Position numbers and translations under genes: made by a program
Origin: a virus
DNA: 64,000 nt
IMG/VR virus record: IMGVR_UViG_3300032334_000315
Location: 62,001-126,000 of that record
Direction: 5' to 3' (one strand)
The notes under the pieces: generated by a model
Databases searched by the model: none
Told to the model about the DNA's origin: nothing
Seen by the model: the letters and a program-made list of their open reading frames with translations, nothing else
Part shown: positions 25,127-32,982 of the stretch, in pieces
How the letters are laid out: the number at the start of each line of letters is the position of its first letter
Position numbering within the stretch: position 1 is the first letter of the stretch

Positions 25127-26746
25127 TTACCCAAAGCGAAAGTCGCCAAAACCCATTCCAGTTGGTATTGGATCGTCAATTGCCTCTATTTCCTGTCTAC
25201 CATCGTCTATAAATCCTACCGGAAGTAAGTCGTCATGCACATCCTTCATAGTTTCACGAGCTAAATTTTGCCTAATGTCACTGTTCATTAAGTCTTTAAA
25301 ATATGCCTGAGTTATGAGCCACCCAAAAAGAACCAGAGTCATAGCCAAATCATCGTGGCAACCTTCTTCGGCTTTGTAGGTGTCTTTATCCTCTACGAAT
25401 GTCGTCAGTTCCTCAATCGTATCAAAATCGGTTATCAGGAGTTTATTACTCTCAATAATCGTCTTCAGATTTGAACAGCCAATTTTCTTGACCTGTTTCG
25501 TAGTACGCACACCGAAGGCCGACTTAGCTGAGAATCCACCACCAACTTTGATAGCTTTTCCCTTAGAGAACGACGCTATCACATTCTCATATTCAAGATC
25601 CATGAACAGAGAATTCACTACCTGTTGACCAATATTGTTGGTTTCACCTAGAACATATGCGTTATTGTACCAGCGAGCAAACCGATAAACCACATCTGGA
25701 AACAGAAGTGGCGAGACGTTTTTGTCCCTATATTTGGCTACCTGTCGGTACGGCACCTGTGATACATCAAAGACGGACAGGGCTGAGTAGTCGCCGCCGA
25801 CACCTTCGGACACATCAAAGACCATAATATAGGATTTGTTTGGATTTGGTAGCTCATAATAGTCTAACCCAAACTTATCTTTTTGAGGGCGAACGTGCGT
25901 CAGTTCGCGGAGCTTTACTGGGTTAATAAGAGTGCTGGATGAACCGATGAACTCGCATTCAAATTCCTGACGGAACTGTTCTTCACTGGTGTTGGCAATC
26001 GTCTGCTTCTTCCATTCTTCGTCGCGGCCGGGCACGTCAGCCCAATGGATCTCAACAGGTGCATATTCACTATTGCCTTCAATAGCATCTGTCCACATAC
26101 GGTAGAAATGATTCATACCGAGAGGTGTGGAAACGATTATAATCTTAGTCGTCTTACCAGATGAAATTGTAGGATAAGTAGACGCAAAGAACGCATCCGC
26201 TAGATTGCGCTGGACGTGCGCGAACTCGTCAAGGAAAATCAGGTTGAATGAGCCACCGCGGATAGCACTGGATGACGTAGCAGCAGCGAGAACCTTTGAT
26301 CCATTTTCCAGTTCGATGTTACCTTTGTTCCAGACGACAACACCCTGCTGAAGCCAGATCGGAAGATATTCATATGCAAGCTGAAGTTTGGCTAATAGGT
26401 CACGCGCAAGCGCGCCCTTGTTCGCGAGAATAGCCACATTCTGTTGGTCTGTGAATAGAATAAGCCAGAGGATATATGCGATAGATGTGGTAGATTTGCC
26501 TACCTGACGAGGAAGTTTGCAGATAGAGAAACGGTTGTCCGCAAACGTGTGGAGCATCTTCGCTTGGAAGTCCCACATTTTGAACGGCATAAGACCGTGA
26601 TCTACGTTGACGATCTTGACATAAGTACGAGCGAAATATTCAACGTCTTTCGCGCATTTTATATACTCTTCAACCTGCTCTTTGGTATACTGAATAGGCA
26701 CTCCATATCGTTTAAGATTTGGATTGCCGAGATACGTCTTGCTCAT
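25127..26746 (-). CDS. 17: Terminase large subunit gp17
   Basis: ATP-driven DNA packaging motor and headful nuclease, 539 residues (T4 gp17 is 610). Walker A is PRQVGKST at about 79-86 and Walker B LIFLDE at about 169-174; the coupling motif is in IIIVSTP. The C-terminal RNase H-like nuclease carries VFDVSEGVGGDYSALSVFD, a GETNN segment and CHDDLAMTLV with the conserved acidic residues. There is no intein. The ATG overlaps the stop of a 46-codon gene (ATGA), so translation is coupled. Confidence 0.97.
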   Translation of the reverse strand: MSKTYLGNPNLKRYGVPIQYTKEQVEEYIKCAKDVEYFARTYVKIVNVDHGLMPFKMWDFQAKMLHTFADNRFSICKLPRQVGKSTTSIAYILWLILFTDQQNVAILANKGALARDLLAKLQLAYEYLPIWLQQGVVVWNKGNIELENGSKVLAAATSSSAIRGGSFNLIFLDEFAHVQRNLADAFFASTYPTISSGKTTKIIIVSTPLGMNHFYRMWTDAIEGNSEYAPVEIHWADVPGRDEEWKKQTIANTSEEQFRQEFECEFIGSSSTLINPVKLRELTHVRPQKDKFGLDYYELPNPNKSYIMVFDVSEGVGGDYSALSVFDVSQVPYRQVAKYRDKNVSPLLFPDVVYRFARWYNNAYVLGETNNIGQQVVNSLFMDLEYENVIASFSKGKAIKVGGGFSAKSAFGVRTTKQVKKIGCSNLKTIIESNKLLITDFDTIEELTTFVEDKDTYKAEEGCHDDLAMTLVLFGWLITQAYFKDLMNSDIRQNLARETMKDVHDDLLPVGFIDDGRQEIEAIDDPIPTGMGFGDFRFG

Positions 26747-26883
26747 TTTTTATTTTTCTTAGGATTAGCAGCCGCTTTGGCTACAAGTTCTTCAACTGTT
26801 GGTTCTCTTTTAACTTTTTGCGACGGCATTGGAAGAACCAAGTTTGGATTTTTCATTGTATCGTCTAGGATCTTTTTTAGCAT
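26743..26883 (-). CDS. 46-residue basic protein between terminase subunit genes
   Basis: A short frame bounded by a TGATG overlap with the end of gp16 and an ATGA overlap with the start of gp17. GGGAG lies 6 nt before its ATG, which is the best ribosome binding site of the three genes. The product starts MLKKILDDTMKNPNLVLPMP and ends in a KNKK basic tail. Double overlap and a good Shine-Dalgarno argue for a real gene. I do not know a family; it could be a small packaging accessory, or mainly serve to couple gp17 translation, since gp17 has no good ribosome binding site of its own. Confidence 0.75.
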   Translation of the reverse strand: MLKKILDDTMKNPNLVLPMPSQKVKREPTVEELVAKAAANPKKNKK

Positions 26884-27290
26884 CACTTTCTCCCGTTGAT
26901 TAATTGTTGCAACTCGGATGTGCTGCCAACAAAAATCGAATTATTAATTGTCTGTGGTGTTGGATCTTTTTCGTCAATCCGCTTTAACTCTTTTAGTTTC
27001 TTCTGAATGTCCAGAAGATCCTTATTGGCATCCACCAGTGTTTTAATTAACTGGCCTACCACTTCAAACGCTCGAGGATGCTCGGATGTTTTGGCTACAA
27101 TAAGAGCTTCTTCCAGAGCATCGCTACCCTGGTTAATAATCTGGTGTAGGTTATTTCTTGCTGTAGCAAAATCGCTATCCAAATCGGAATCAACGTCAAC
27201 CCGCTTTAATGGTTGTACCATTGCAGGAGATTCTGTAGGCAAATTTAATGCCTGTTCGATGCTTTTCTCAAATATTGTTTTGTCACTCAT
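26883..27290 (-). CDS. 16: Terminase small subunit gp16
   Basis: DNA-recognition subunit of the packaging motor, 135 residues (T4 gp16 is 164). The central part is two helices with the ALEEALIVAKTSEHPRAFEV motif, then TLVDANKDLLDIQKKLKEL, typical of the T4 gp16 coiled-coil ring. The longer frame to 27401 is rejected, because the ATG at 27290 has CAGGT close upstream, lies at the end of gp15, and yields the usual MSDKTIFEKSIEQAL N-terminus. It overlaps gp15 by 8 nt. Confidence 0.9.
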   Translation of the reverse strand: MSDKTIFEKSIEQALNLPTESPAMVQPLKRVDVDSDLDSDFATARNNLHQIINQGSDALEEALIVAKTSEHPRAFEVVGQLIKTLVDANKDLLDIQKKLKELKRIDEKDPTPQTINNSIFVGSTSELQQLINGRK

Positions 27291-28155
27291 CGTTACCTGT
27301 TCTTGGGTTATATTTAAATCCATCTGTGAAGAAGAATGTGTTTGACGCAAATCCATAATTTGAATTTGCTGAAATTTGTGAATACGGAATAGACGCAGCA
27401 CTGTTTGTTGTTGGTGATCCGTTTGCTAATAGTCCTGGCGTTACTACCACACGAGAACTGCGAGCGGTACGAGCAACATCTTGAAGCGTAATTTTGCCAG
27501 AAGAATTTGCAACCACACCAAAGTCCACCTGTGCGCGCTTGATAACACCCTGGCGACGAACTGGTCCGTAGAAGTATCCTTTAACTGTGAAATCCAATGT
27601 GTATATGATAGCACGACGATTTTCAAAGCTACCATCATATGTATCTTCAATTGAAACCGTATTGAGAACGGTAGGAATATCCATGTTGATATTCATGCCA
27701 GGAATTAGCTTTACGGTGTTTGTCCACTCTGGCCCAAAATAAGGCACAATTTGCTCTAGGACTTGTGCGCCATCATCAGCGTTACGCACATACGCATAGA
27801 GATTGAATGTCATATCATATGGCACTGGCATATGCTGGTAATCAGCCTTGTTGTTGTCGGATACCACCACTATGTTTTTACCTTTGGTATTAAGACGACG
27901 AGTACCATCATAGTTGAGTGTGGTCATTTCAAATGCAAGACGAGGTAGCTGAATTGAGATTTGTTGATCCAAGTTAGGATCTTGTTCCGTACGAGTCAAG
28001 AACTTTTCTTTTGGACCATATGCGATAGGCACCGCAACCGCTGACGCAGTGGTGCCATCTTTATTATATTGCTTGACCACGATATCGTTGAACATGTTAC
28101 CAAACATGATAACATATTTTCGCAGTGACTGGTGGTAAAACTGTGATCCGAACAT
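27283..28155 (-). CDS. 15: Tail sheath stabiliser / tail terminator gp15
   Basis: Hexameric protein that caps the tail tube and sheath and joins the tail to the neck, 290 residues (T4 272). The N-terminus MFGSQFYHQSLRKYVIMFGN closely follows T4 gp15 (MFGYFYNSSFRRY). Further conserved segments are VPIAYGPKEKFL, QLPRLAFEMTTLNYD and VLEQIVPYFGPEW. The ATG overlaps the gp14 stop by one base. Confidence 0.94.
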   Translation of the reverse strand: MFGSQFYHQSLRKYVIMFGNMFNDIVVKQYNKDGTTASAVAVPIAYGPKEKFLTRTEQDPNLDQQISIQLPRLAFEMTTLNYDGTRRLNTKGKNIVVVSDNNKADYQHMPVPYDMTFNLYAYVRNADDGAQVLEQIVPYFGPEWTNTVKLIPGMNINMDIPTVLNTVSIEDTYDGSFENRRAIIYTLDFTVKGYFYGPVRRQGVIKRAQVDFGVVANSSGKITLQDVARTARSSRVVVTPGLLANGSPTTNSAASIPYSQISANSNYGFASNTFFFTDGFKYNPRTGNDE

Positions 28156-28988
28156 TAGTACCTATCAACCTCTGAGAATGGATTGCGTTCACTGAAGTCA
28201 ATAAACTCCAGTGATTTCTGCGTGAAGTATTCATTATTGGCTGTTAGTGTCTGTACCTCTATGCGATATTCATTCAACATGAATCCGCCATCTTCGTTCA
28301 TCAGATATGTGCCATCTTCCAGCATTGTCTGATAGATGAGGATATTCTGGTCATAGCGCGTACCAATCGCGTCAATATCAGTGTTGCCAGTAGCAATAGC
28401 ATCTGGGCCAATACGATCCACGAGTTCGCAATTCAAATCGTATGTGTATAGTTTACCGTGCTGGTAGAAGATAGCCTCGTGTTCAACAAACTTGATTTCG
28501 TATAGCTTCTTATTCAGTGGAAAATAGATCCAGTCACCTTCAAATGGACGAGGTGTCGTAATGCTATAGTTATTACCGTTGCCGGATTCTAACATGATAC
28601 ACTGTGTATTGCCCCATGAGTTGGTATCAGCAGTTTCTACCTGATAATTATAGCCAACTTCCGTTATGAGTTTCTCAGTTGTGATTTGATTCCAACGCTT
28701 ACGAGCCATCGTAAACGTGATGGAGTCATTGATCTGGAGATTGAACTTGGATAGAAAATCACCTTCGCCCTCAAAGCCTTGAACATTTTTAATATAGACT
28801 TCAATATCAACCGCATCATCAAATGTGGATGTTGGATCTTCACCAAGAAGTGGATCCACATTTTGAAGTGTGCGCGGCAAATACTTTACGTCCAGACCAT
28901 AAATCTTAATCGCTTGCACGATAAGATCCTCAGCAAGATCCTGCTGGCGCCCGTATGTGAATGGTCGGAAGTATTTGTTTGTTGTCAT
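28155..28988 (-). CDS. 14: Neck protein gp14
   Basis: Neck protein needed to join head and tail, 277 residues (T4 256). The N-terminus KYFRPFTYGRQQDLAEDLIV followed by IKIYGLDVKYLPR is the gp14 signature, and the C-terminus ends with a FIDFSERNPFSEVDRY segment as in other T4-like gp14 proteins. It starts 2 nt after the gp13 stop. Confidence 0.93.
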   Translation of the reverse strand: MTTNKYFRPFTYGRQQDLAEDLIVQAIKIYGLDVKYLPRTLQNVDPLLGEDPTSTFDDAVDIEVYIKNVQGFEGEGDFLSKFNLQINDSITFTMARKRWNQITTEKLITEVGYNYQVETADTNSWGNTQCIMLESGNGNNYSITTPRPFEGDWIYFPLNKKLYEIKFVEHEAIFYQHGKLYTYDLNCELVDRIGPDAIATGNTDIDAIGTRYDQNILIYQTMLEDGTYLMNEDGGFMLNEYRIEVQTLTANNEYFTQKSLEFIDFSERNPFSEVDRY

Positions 28989-28990
28989 TC

Positions 28991-29734
28991 TTAGCCGATC
29001 ATATCCGTAACAGGCAAGCTATAGTCATTAATGAGCGATGCTTCCATCGTTGTTATCATATCGTTTGCTTCTTCCCAAATCTTCTGTCCATTAAATGCAA
29101 TACCACCAGGAAGCTGCATGCCTTCATATAGCTTTAGATTCTCGCCCCACTGGCGCTTCACGAGCGCGGTCGCGTACTGTTTTAACCATGAATCGTTCCA
29201 TACATCCGTATATGTGTTCGGATCCAAACTTGCATATCCATCCACGATAATACTATATCCTGGCTGTACGTCGGTGGACCATGCCATGTCAATGTGTAGG
29301 GTATTAGTGTGGCGATTGAAACGGATAGGTTTTTTACCGACAAAGATTTCTTCCAGCGTCTCGATGTGGCGCATAGCCATAACATATGGTGCCACAGAAA
29401 CGCTGGTAATATTGAATAGCTCGTTTAGATGAAGCTGATAGCGAACATTGAACATACTGGTCGTGCTATAGCTATCGCCGAGATCAAAGATACGGGTAAC
29501 GCCAATGATGCTTTCCGGAAGAGTAATGTAACGATTGGTAATGTCGGTAGGAGTAACCACATGCCTATAGAGAACATGTTCGGTGCCATCATAGTGGTAA
29601 TCGCGGTACTTTGCAATAGCGTCGTCGATACGATCTTCGACCTGCTCGTCATCCACATTGATATCAATAACTGGCGCTCCGAGGCGGCGCAGGATATAGT
29701 CTTTGAATTCCTGTCTTGATGCTGGAATAGCCAT
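28991..29734 (-). CDS. 13: Neck protein gp13
   Basis: Head completion/neck protein, 247 residues (T4 309). The N-terminus MAIPASRQEFKDYILRRLGAP with VIDINVDDEQVEDRIDDAI and KYRDYHYDG is highly typical of gp13. GGAG lies 7 nt before the ATG. It is the first gene of the minus-strand 13-14-15-16-17 run and borders the accessory island; a CATAAATA late-like box lies 23 nt upstream. Confidence 0.93.
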   Translation of the reverse strand: MAIPASRQEFKDYILRRLGAPVIDINVDDEQVEDRIDDAIAKYRDYHYDGTEHVLYRHVVTPTDITNRYITLPESIIGVTRIFDLGDSYSTTSMFNVRYQLHLNELFNITSVSVAPYVMAMRHIETLEEIFVGKKPIRFNRHTNTLHIDMAWSTDVQPGYSIIVDGYASLDPNTYTDVWNDSWLKQYATALVKRQWGENLKLYEGMQLPGGIAFNGQKIWEEANDMITTMEASLINDYSLPVTDMIG

Positions 29735-29757
29735 TTATCACTCCGAGTTAGTTCTGC

Positions 29758-29765
29758 TATTTATG
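29758..29765 (-). promoter_or_regulatory. Late-promoter-like box CATAAATA (gp13 operon)
   Basis: One mismatch to the T4 late box on the minus strand, placed 23 nt before the gp13 ATG in the divergent gap to the island. It is the only candidate promoter visible for the gp13-gp17 operon. Confidence 0.55.
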
Positions 29766-29780
29766 TTCTTGACTATTTAG

Positions 29781-29788
29781 TCTATATA
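29781..29788 (+). promoter_or_regulatory. Degenerate late-type box TCTATATA before the first island gene
   Basis: It ends exactly 5 nt before the ATG at 29794, the same spacing as the TATAAATA box at 105-112, and there is no Shine-Dalgarno. Overlapping on its left is a 12-nt palindrome, GACTATTTAGTC (29771-29782). Assignment as a leaderless late promoter is inference. Confidence 0.4.
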
Positions 29789-29793
29789 GTGCT

Positions 29794-30756
29794 ATGATTC
29801 GTTTGATCGTAATGCTCTTTATTGGCTTCATCTCGCTTGCGGCTGCGGCGGCTGAGCTAAAAATAATCACTCCATCCAATGACGATAGCTATAATATCAA
29901 CGCCAGGATTCTATCCAGGCATCTCGGTAAATACTTACCAGACAATCCTACTATAACTATCCAATCCATGCCAGGCGCTGCGAGCTTAGTTGCAGCCAAT
30001 TACATATACAATATTGCGCCGAGAGATGGTAGCGTTATCGGCATTGTCTATAAAGAGATTCCGTTTGTCGGGCTATTAGGCGGTGACGGAGTCCAGTTTG
30101 ATCCTAATCATTTCAACTGGATTGGGTCGGTAGCAGACGGCCGCAAGGATGCTGTTATTCTATGGGCCAATGAACCGAAGTTTCGGTCAGACTTCGTTGT
30201 AGGTGCTGAGGGTGCCACATCAGGCAACATGGCTTTGTTTGTCAACAAAATGCTTGGCACCAATTTCAAGATTGTCGGTGGTTATCCAACGACCGGTGCT
30301 AACCGTCTCGCGCTTGAGCGCAAGGAAGTGGATGCGGTTATCTATAGTTTGATTGGTATCAAAACGCAAAAGCCCAACTGGTTACAGTCAGGCAGCGGCA
30401 TCTATCCAACGCTTCAGTTTGGCAACGGTACGGCCCGTCTACCAGAATATAAAGAAGTTCCAGCACTGGCTGAATATGTAACAGACGACAAAGACAGAAA
30501 GCTCCTTCATGCTTTTGAATCCCAGTTCATAATGTTGCGCCCATTCGTAGCACCGCCTGGCGTGCCAAAAGCTCGCATAGATGAACTACGCAATGCGTTC
30601 TCAAAAGCAATGGTGGATGCTGAGTATGTTGAAGATGCGCGCCGTGCAAACATAGATATTAATGCTATCAGCGGTGCTGATATGGAAACCATGATAAAGA
30701 CTCCAGTAAATATCGAAACGCTCGATAGTCTCAAACAGATTTATAAGGTAAAGTGA
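29794..30756 (+). CDS. Tripartite tricarboxylate transporter (TctC/Bug family) substrate-binding protein
   Basis: Predicted periplasmic binding protein of 320 residues. A signal peptide (MIRLIVMLFIGFISLAAAAA) ends in an AAA site. The mature part follows the Bug fold: a first loop with ARILSRHLGKYLPDNP, the signature TIQSMPGAASLVAANYIYNI with APRDGSVIG at about residues 55-85, and the C-terminal FVAPPGVPKARIDELRNAFS segment. This is the version close to the MPGAGSLxAANYLYN subfamily of tricarboxylate transporters. No TctA/TctB permease genes are in the window. It is first in a plus-strand run with two oxygenase genes. Chromosomal origin by transfer is likely; the ligand is unknown. Confidence 0.88.
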   Translation: MIRLIVMLFIGFISLAAAAAELKIITPSNDDSYNINARILSRHLGKYLPDNPTITIQSMPGAASLVAANYIYNIAPRDGSVIGIVYKEIPFVGLLGGDGVQFDPNHFNWIGSVADGRKDAVILWANEPKFRSDFVVGAEGATSGNMALFVNKMLGTNFKIVGGYPTTGANRLALERKEVDAVIYSLIGIKTQKPNWLQSGSGIYPTLQFGNGTARLPEYKEVPALAEYVTDDKDRKLLHAFESQFIMLRPFVAPPGVPKARIDELRNAFSKAMVDAEYVEDARRANIDINAISGADMETMIKTPVNIETLDSLKQIYKVK

Positions 30757-30757
30757 A

Positions 30758-31438
30758 ATGTTCGAACATGCTCTATTTCCTACACTGTTAACCGAATTTG
30801 AATATCCAGAAAAAGATGCGTTCAAAAATGCTTTTTACCAGGGCATCTTCAAGTATATGTCACCCGAAGGATACTCAAGCGAGTTCACTGGCCATGTGAA
30901 TATCCACCATGAACCATCGTTTGAGCCATTCTTCAAGTTTGCTTCAGATTGCGTCAAGCAATATATCGCAAGACTTCACTTGGATCCAAACCTGTTTGAG
31001 TACAATGTGGTCAAAACATGGATGAACATTACTAAAAATCGTATGACACCTATGCACAATCATGCGGACGCGCACATGTCATTTACCTACTACATTAACA
31101 TTCCAAAAGAGTTCTCAAAGCCTATTCGTTTCTTCAACTACAATATGAGACATGAACCGTTCCCAGGTTGTATCAAGTTTAATGATCCATCAAAATGGGA
31201 CGACTTCAATGCATACACATGGCAGATTGAACCACAAGAAGGCAGACTGTTTGTTTTCCCAGCAAATTTGACGCATGACACCGTAGGCCATGAAGAAGAG
31301 AAAGAACCAGGATGCTTCACTCCAGACGATCTGGATCAGATGCGCGTCTGTCTTGCGTGTGATATTCTTCTAACATATAAAAATAAAGCAGCGAAACCAT
31401 TGGGTGTCCAACCTGTGAGTAACTGGAGAATTTTCTGA
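30758..31438 (+). CDS. 2-oxoglutarate/Fe(II)-dependent oxygenase, type 1
   Basis: 226 residues. The metal ligands fit HxD...H with H102 and D104 in MHNHADAHMSFTYYINIP and the distal H173 in LFVFPANLTHDTVG; R196 in MRVCLACDILL is the candidate 2-oxoglutarate anchor. The pattern is closest to the putative 2OG-Fe(II) oxygenases found in T4-like marine phages. The ATG is 1 nt after the binding-protein stop, and it is coupled by a TGATG overlap to a second oxygenase. The substrate is not predictable; hydroxylation of a protein, lipid or small molecule are all possible. Confidence 0.85.
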   Translation: MFEHALFPTLLTEFEYPEKDAFKNAFYQGIFKYMSPEGYSSEFTGHVNIHHEPSFEPFFKFASDCVKQYIARLHLDPNLFEYNVVKTWMNITKNRMTPMHNHADAHMSFTYYINIPKEFSKPIRFFNYNMRHEPFPGCIKFNDPSKWDDFNAYTWQIEPQEGRLFVFPANLTHDTVGHEEEKEPGCFTPDDLDQMRVCLACDILLTYKNKAAKPLGVQPVSNWRIF

Positions 31439-32058
31439 TGGCAAAGTATACAACAATTTATAATGATCCATACCGTCGCGCTAAGATTACTTTGCCGTTT
31501 GCATTTTGGGATGGAGCATTCTCAGACGAAGAACTAAAAGCGGTTATTGAGTATTGCGATTCATTCGGTGTCGAACAGAGTACGCTTACTGGCACCACAG
31601 ACATTGAAGAAATTAAAAAGTACCGCGAATCAAAGATTAAGTTTCATGAGCGTAATCAGGACAACGGCTGGATCTTTGACAAACTAAACTTCATCATTCA
31701 GTCTATCAACGAGATGTATTATGGCTTTGATTTGAATGGATATAATGTGTTCCAGTATACCACATATGACGCTGAAGACGAAGGCCGATATGATTGGCAC
31801 ATGGATATGGCAATGGGCCATGAGCAACCTGGTGTGGCTGAAATTCGCAAGCTATCACTCACTCTCCTATTGGACGATGAGTTTGAGGGTGGTGAGTTCC
31901 AGATCAATGGTAGCAATGCACATGAACCTATCATTGCAGAATTGAAAAAAGGACGGGCTATTTTGTTCCCGTCCTTTATGATTCACCGTGTTACGCCAGT
32001 CACAAAAGGCAAGAGGCGATCAATCGTTGTCTGGGTAGTAGGACCAAAGTTCCAGTAA
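31438..32058 (+). CDS. 2-oxoglutarate/Fe(II)-dependent oxygenase, PiuC/prolyl-4-hydroxylase type
   Basis: 206 residues with H121 and D123 in YDWHMDMAM, distal H183 in FPSFMIHRVTPV and R193/R194 for 2-oxoglutarate. The spacing and the LSLTLLLDDEFEGGEFQI strand match the P4Hc/PiuC-like group, which is common in T4-like phages. GGAG lies before the ATG inside the end of the previous gene, and the start overlaps its stop by one base. It ends back to back with the minus-strand binding-protein gene with no gap. It may act with the preceding oxygenase, but this is inferred only from linkage. Confidence 0.88.
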   Translation: MAKYTTIYNDPYRRAKITLPFAFWDGAFSDEELKAVIEYCDSFGVEQSTLTGTTDIEEIKKYRESKIKFHERNQDNGWIFDKLNFIIQSINEMYYGFDLNGYNVFQYTTYDAEDEGRYDWHMDMAMGHEQPGVAEIRKLSLTLLLDDEFEGGEFQINGSNAHEPIIAELKKGRAILFPSFMIHRVTPVTKGKRRSIVVWVVGPKFQ

Positions 32059-32970
32059 CTACTTCAACACAATGTCTTTTTCATACTTATCGACAATTTT
32101 ATTTATTTTATCAATTTCTTGTTGAATTTTTTCTCGTTCAAAACATCTGAGTTCATGACCAATCTTCTCAAGTAGTTTTATAAAATCAGTCGATCCACAT
32201 ATTTTTGGCAAAAAAATATCAAACGTCTTTACAAATTCAACTCTTTCTTTCGGTACAGAAAATCCGACAGTTGATACAAAATTAAAATCTGGAACACCAA
32301 CATGTTTTCCATTAGGAATATTTGATGCTTCTAAACTAGATGATAAGATTGGTCTCAAGCCTATGATGTCTTGTGGCGAAAATATTGTATAGTCAGCTTC
32401 GTTTACCAATATGCTTTTTGTTATTTCATATGGTGATGTGTAATTTAAATCTTTAGATTTAAAGCCAATCGACTTTAATAAAACAACATTAAGATACGGT
32501 GTTATTGCATTTGTTGTTGTATTCCCAAAGTATACAGTTTTTCCTGAGCTAAAAAGATTTTTTAAATCATTAAACGATTTGATATTTGATTTCGGGTTAA
32601 CGGCAAGATGAAAAGGTGTTCCAGAAAAAGATTGTACTTGAACAACATCACTATTTCGATTATAGGCATTTATATTTGGGCTGGTATATCTACCTAAAGT
32701 GACACCGGATATACCAGACCAAATCAGAACGTCTTCGCCGGCTCTGGCCGCAGATATAGCTCTAAGGGTAGCATTATCTCCACCAGCTCCTGGTATTGAA
32801 GTAAGCCGAAATTGAACATCATTCTGAATAATATTGAGTTGAGATATTACTTCTGTCCCTACAAGCATTCCAACACTGCCTGGGGTAAACATCGAGTAAA
32901 CATTTACTTCTTTTGCCATAGCACAATTTGACAATAGTAAAAAAAATAATGCAAACATTTTATTAAACAT
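32059..32970 (-). CDS. TctC/Bug-family substrate-binding protein, second copy
   Basis: 303 residues with a signal peptide (MFNKMFALFFLLLSNCAMA, cleavage after AMA likely). The family signature is present as SIPGAGGDNATLRAISAA. It shares with the copy at 35859 the motifs KSILVNEADYTIF, GVPDFNFVS and FSVPKERVEFV, so the two are paralogues; both are more distant from the copy at 29794. It is translated from AAGGA, 13 nt after the PP-loop gene. The DNA is visibly more A/T-rich than the surrounding structural genes. The ligand is unknown and there is no permease. Confidence 0.82.
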   Translation of the reverse strand: MFNKMFALFFLLLSNCAMAKEVNVYSMFTPGSVGMLVGTEVISQLNIIQNDVQFRLTSIPGAGGDNATLRAISAARAGEDVLIWSGISGVTLGRYTSPNINAYNRNSDVVQVQSFSGTPFHLAVNPKSNIKSFNDLKNLFSSGKTVYFGNTTTNAITPYLNVVLLKSIGFKSKDLNYTSPYEITKSILVNEADYTIFSPQDIIGLRPILSSSLEASNIPNGKHVGVPDFNFVSTVGFSVPKERVEFVKTFDIFLPKICGSTDFIKLLEKIGHELRCFEREKIQQEIDKINKIVDKYEKDIVLK

Positions 32971-32982
32971 AATAAAATTTCC

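Noticed and set aside
25127-26746. Possible intein or intron in the terminase gene
   Set aside because: The reading frame is continuous with normal spacing between Walker A, Walker B and nuclease motifs.
27291-27401. N-terminal extension of gp16 to 27401
   Set aside because: It would overlap gp15 by more than 100 nt and lacks a ribosome binding site; the ATG at 27290 gives the family N-terminus.
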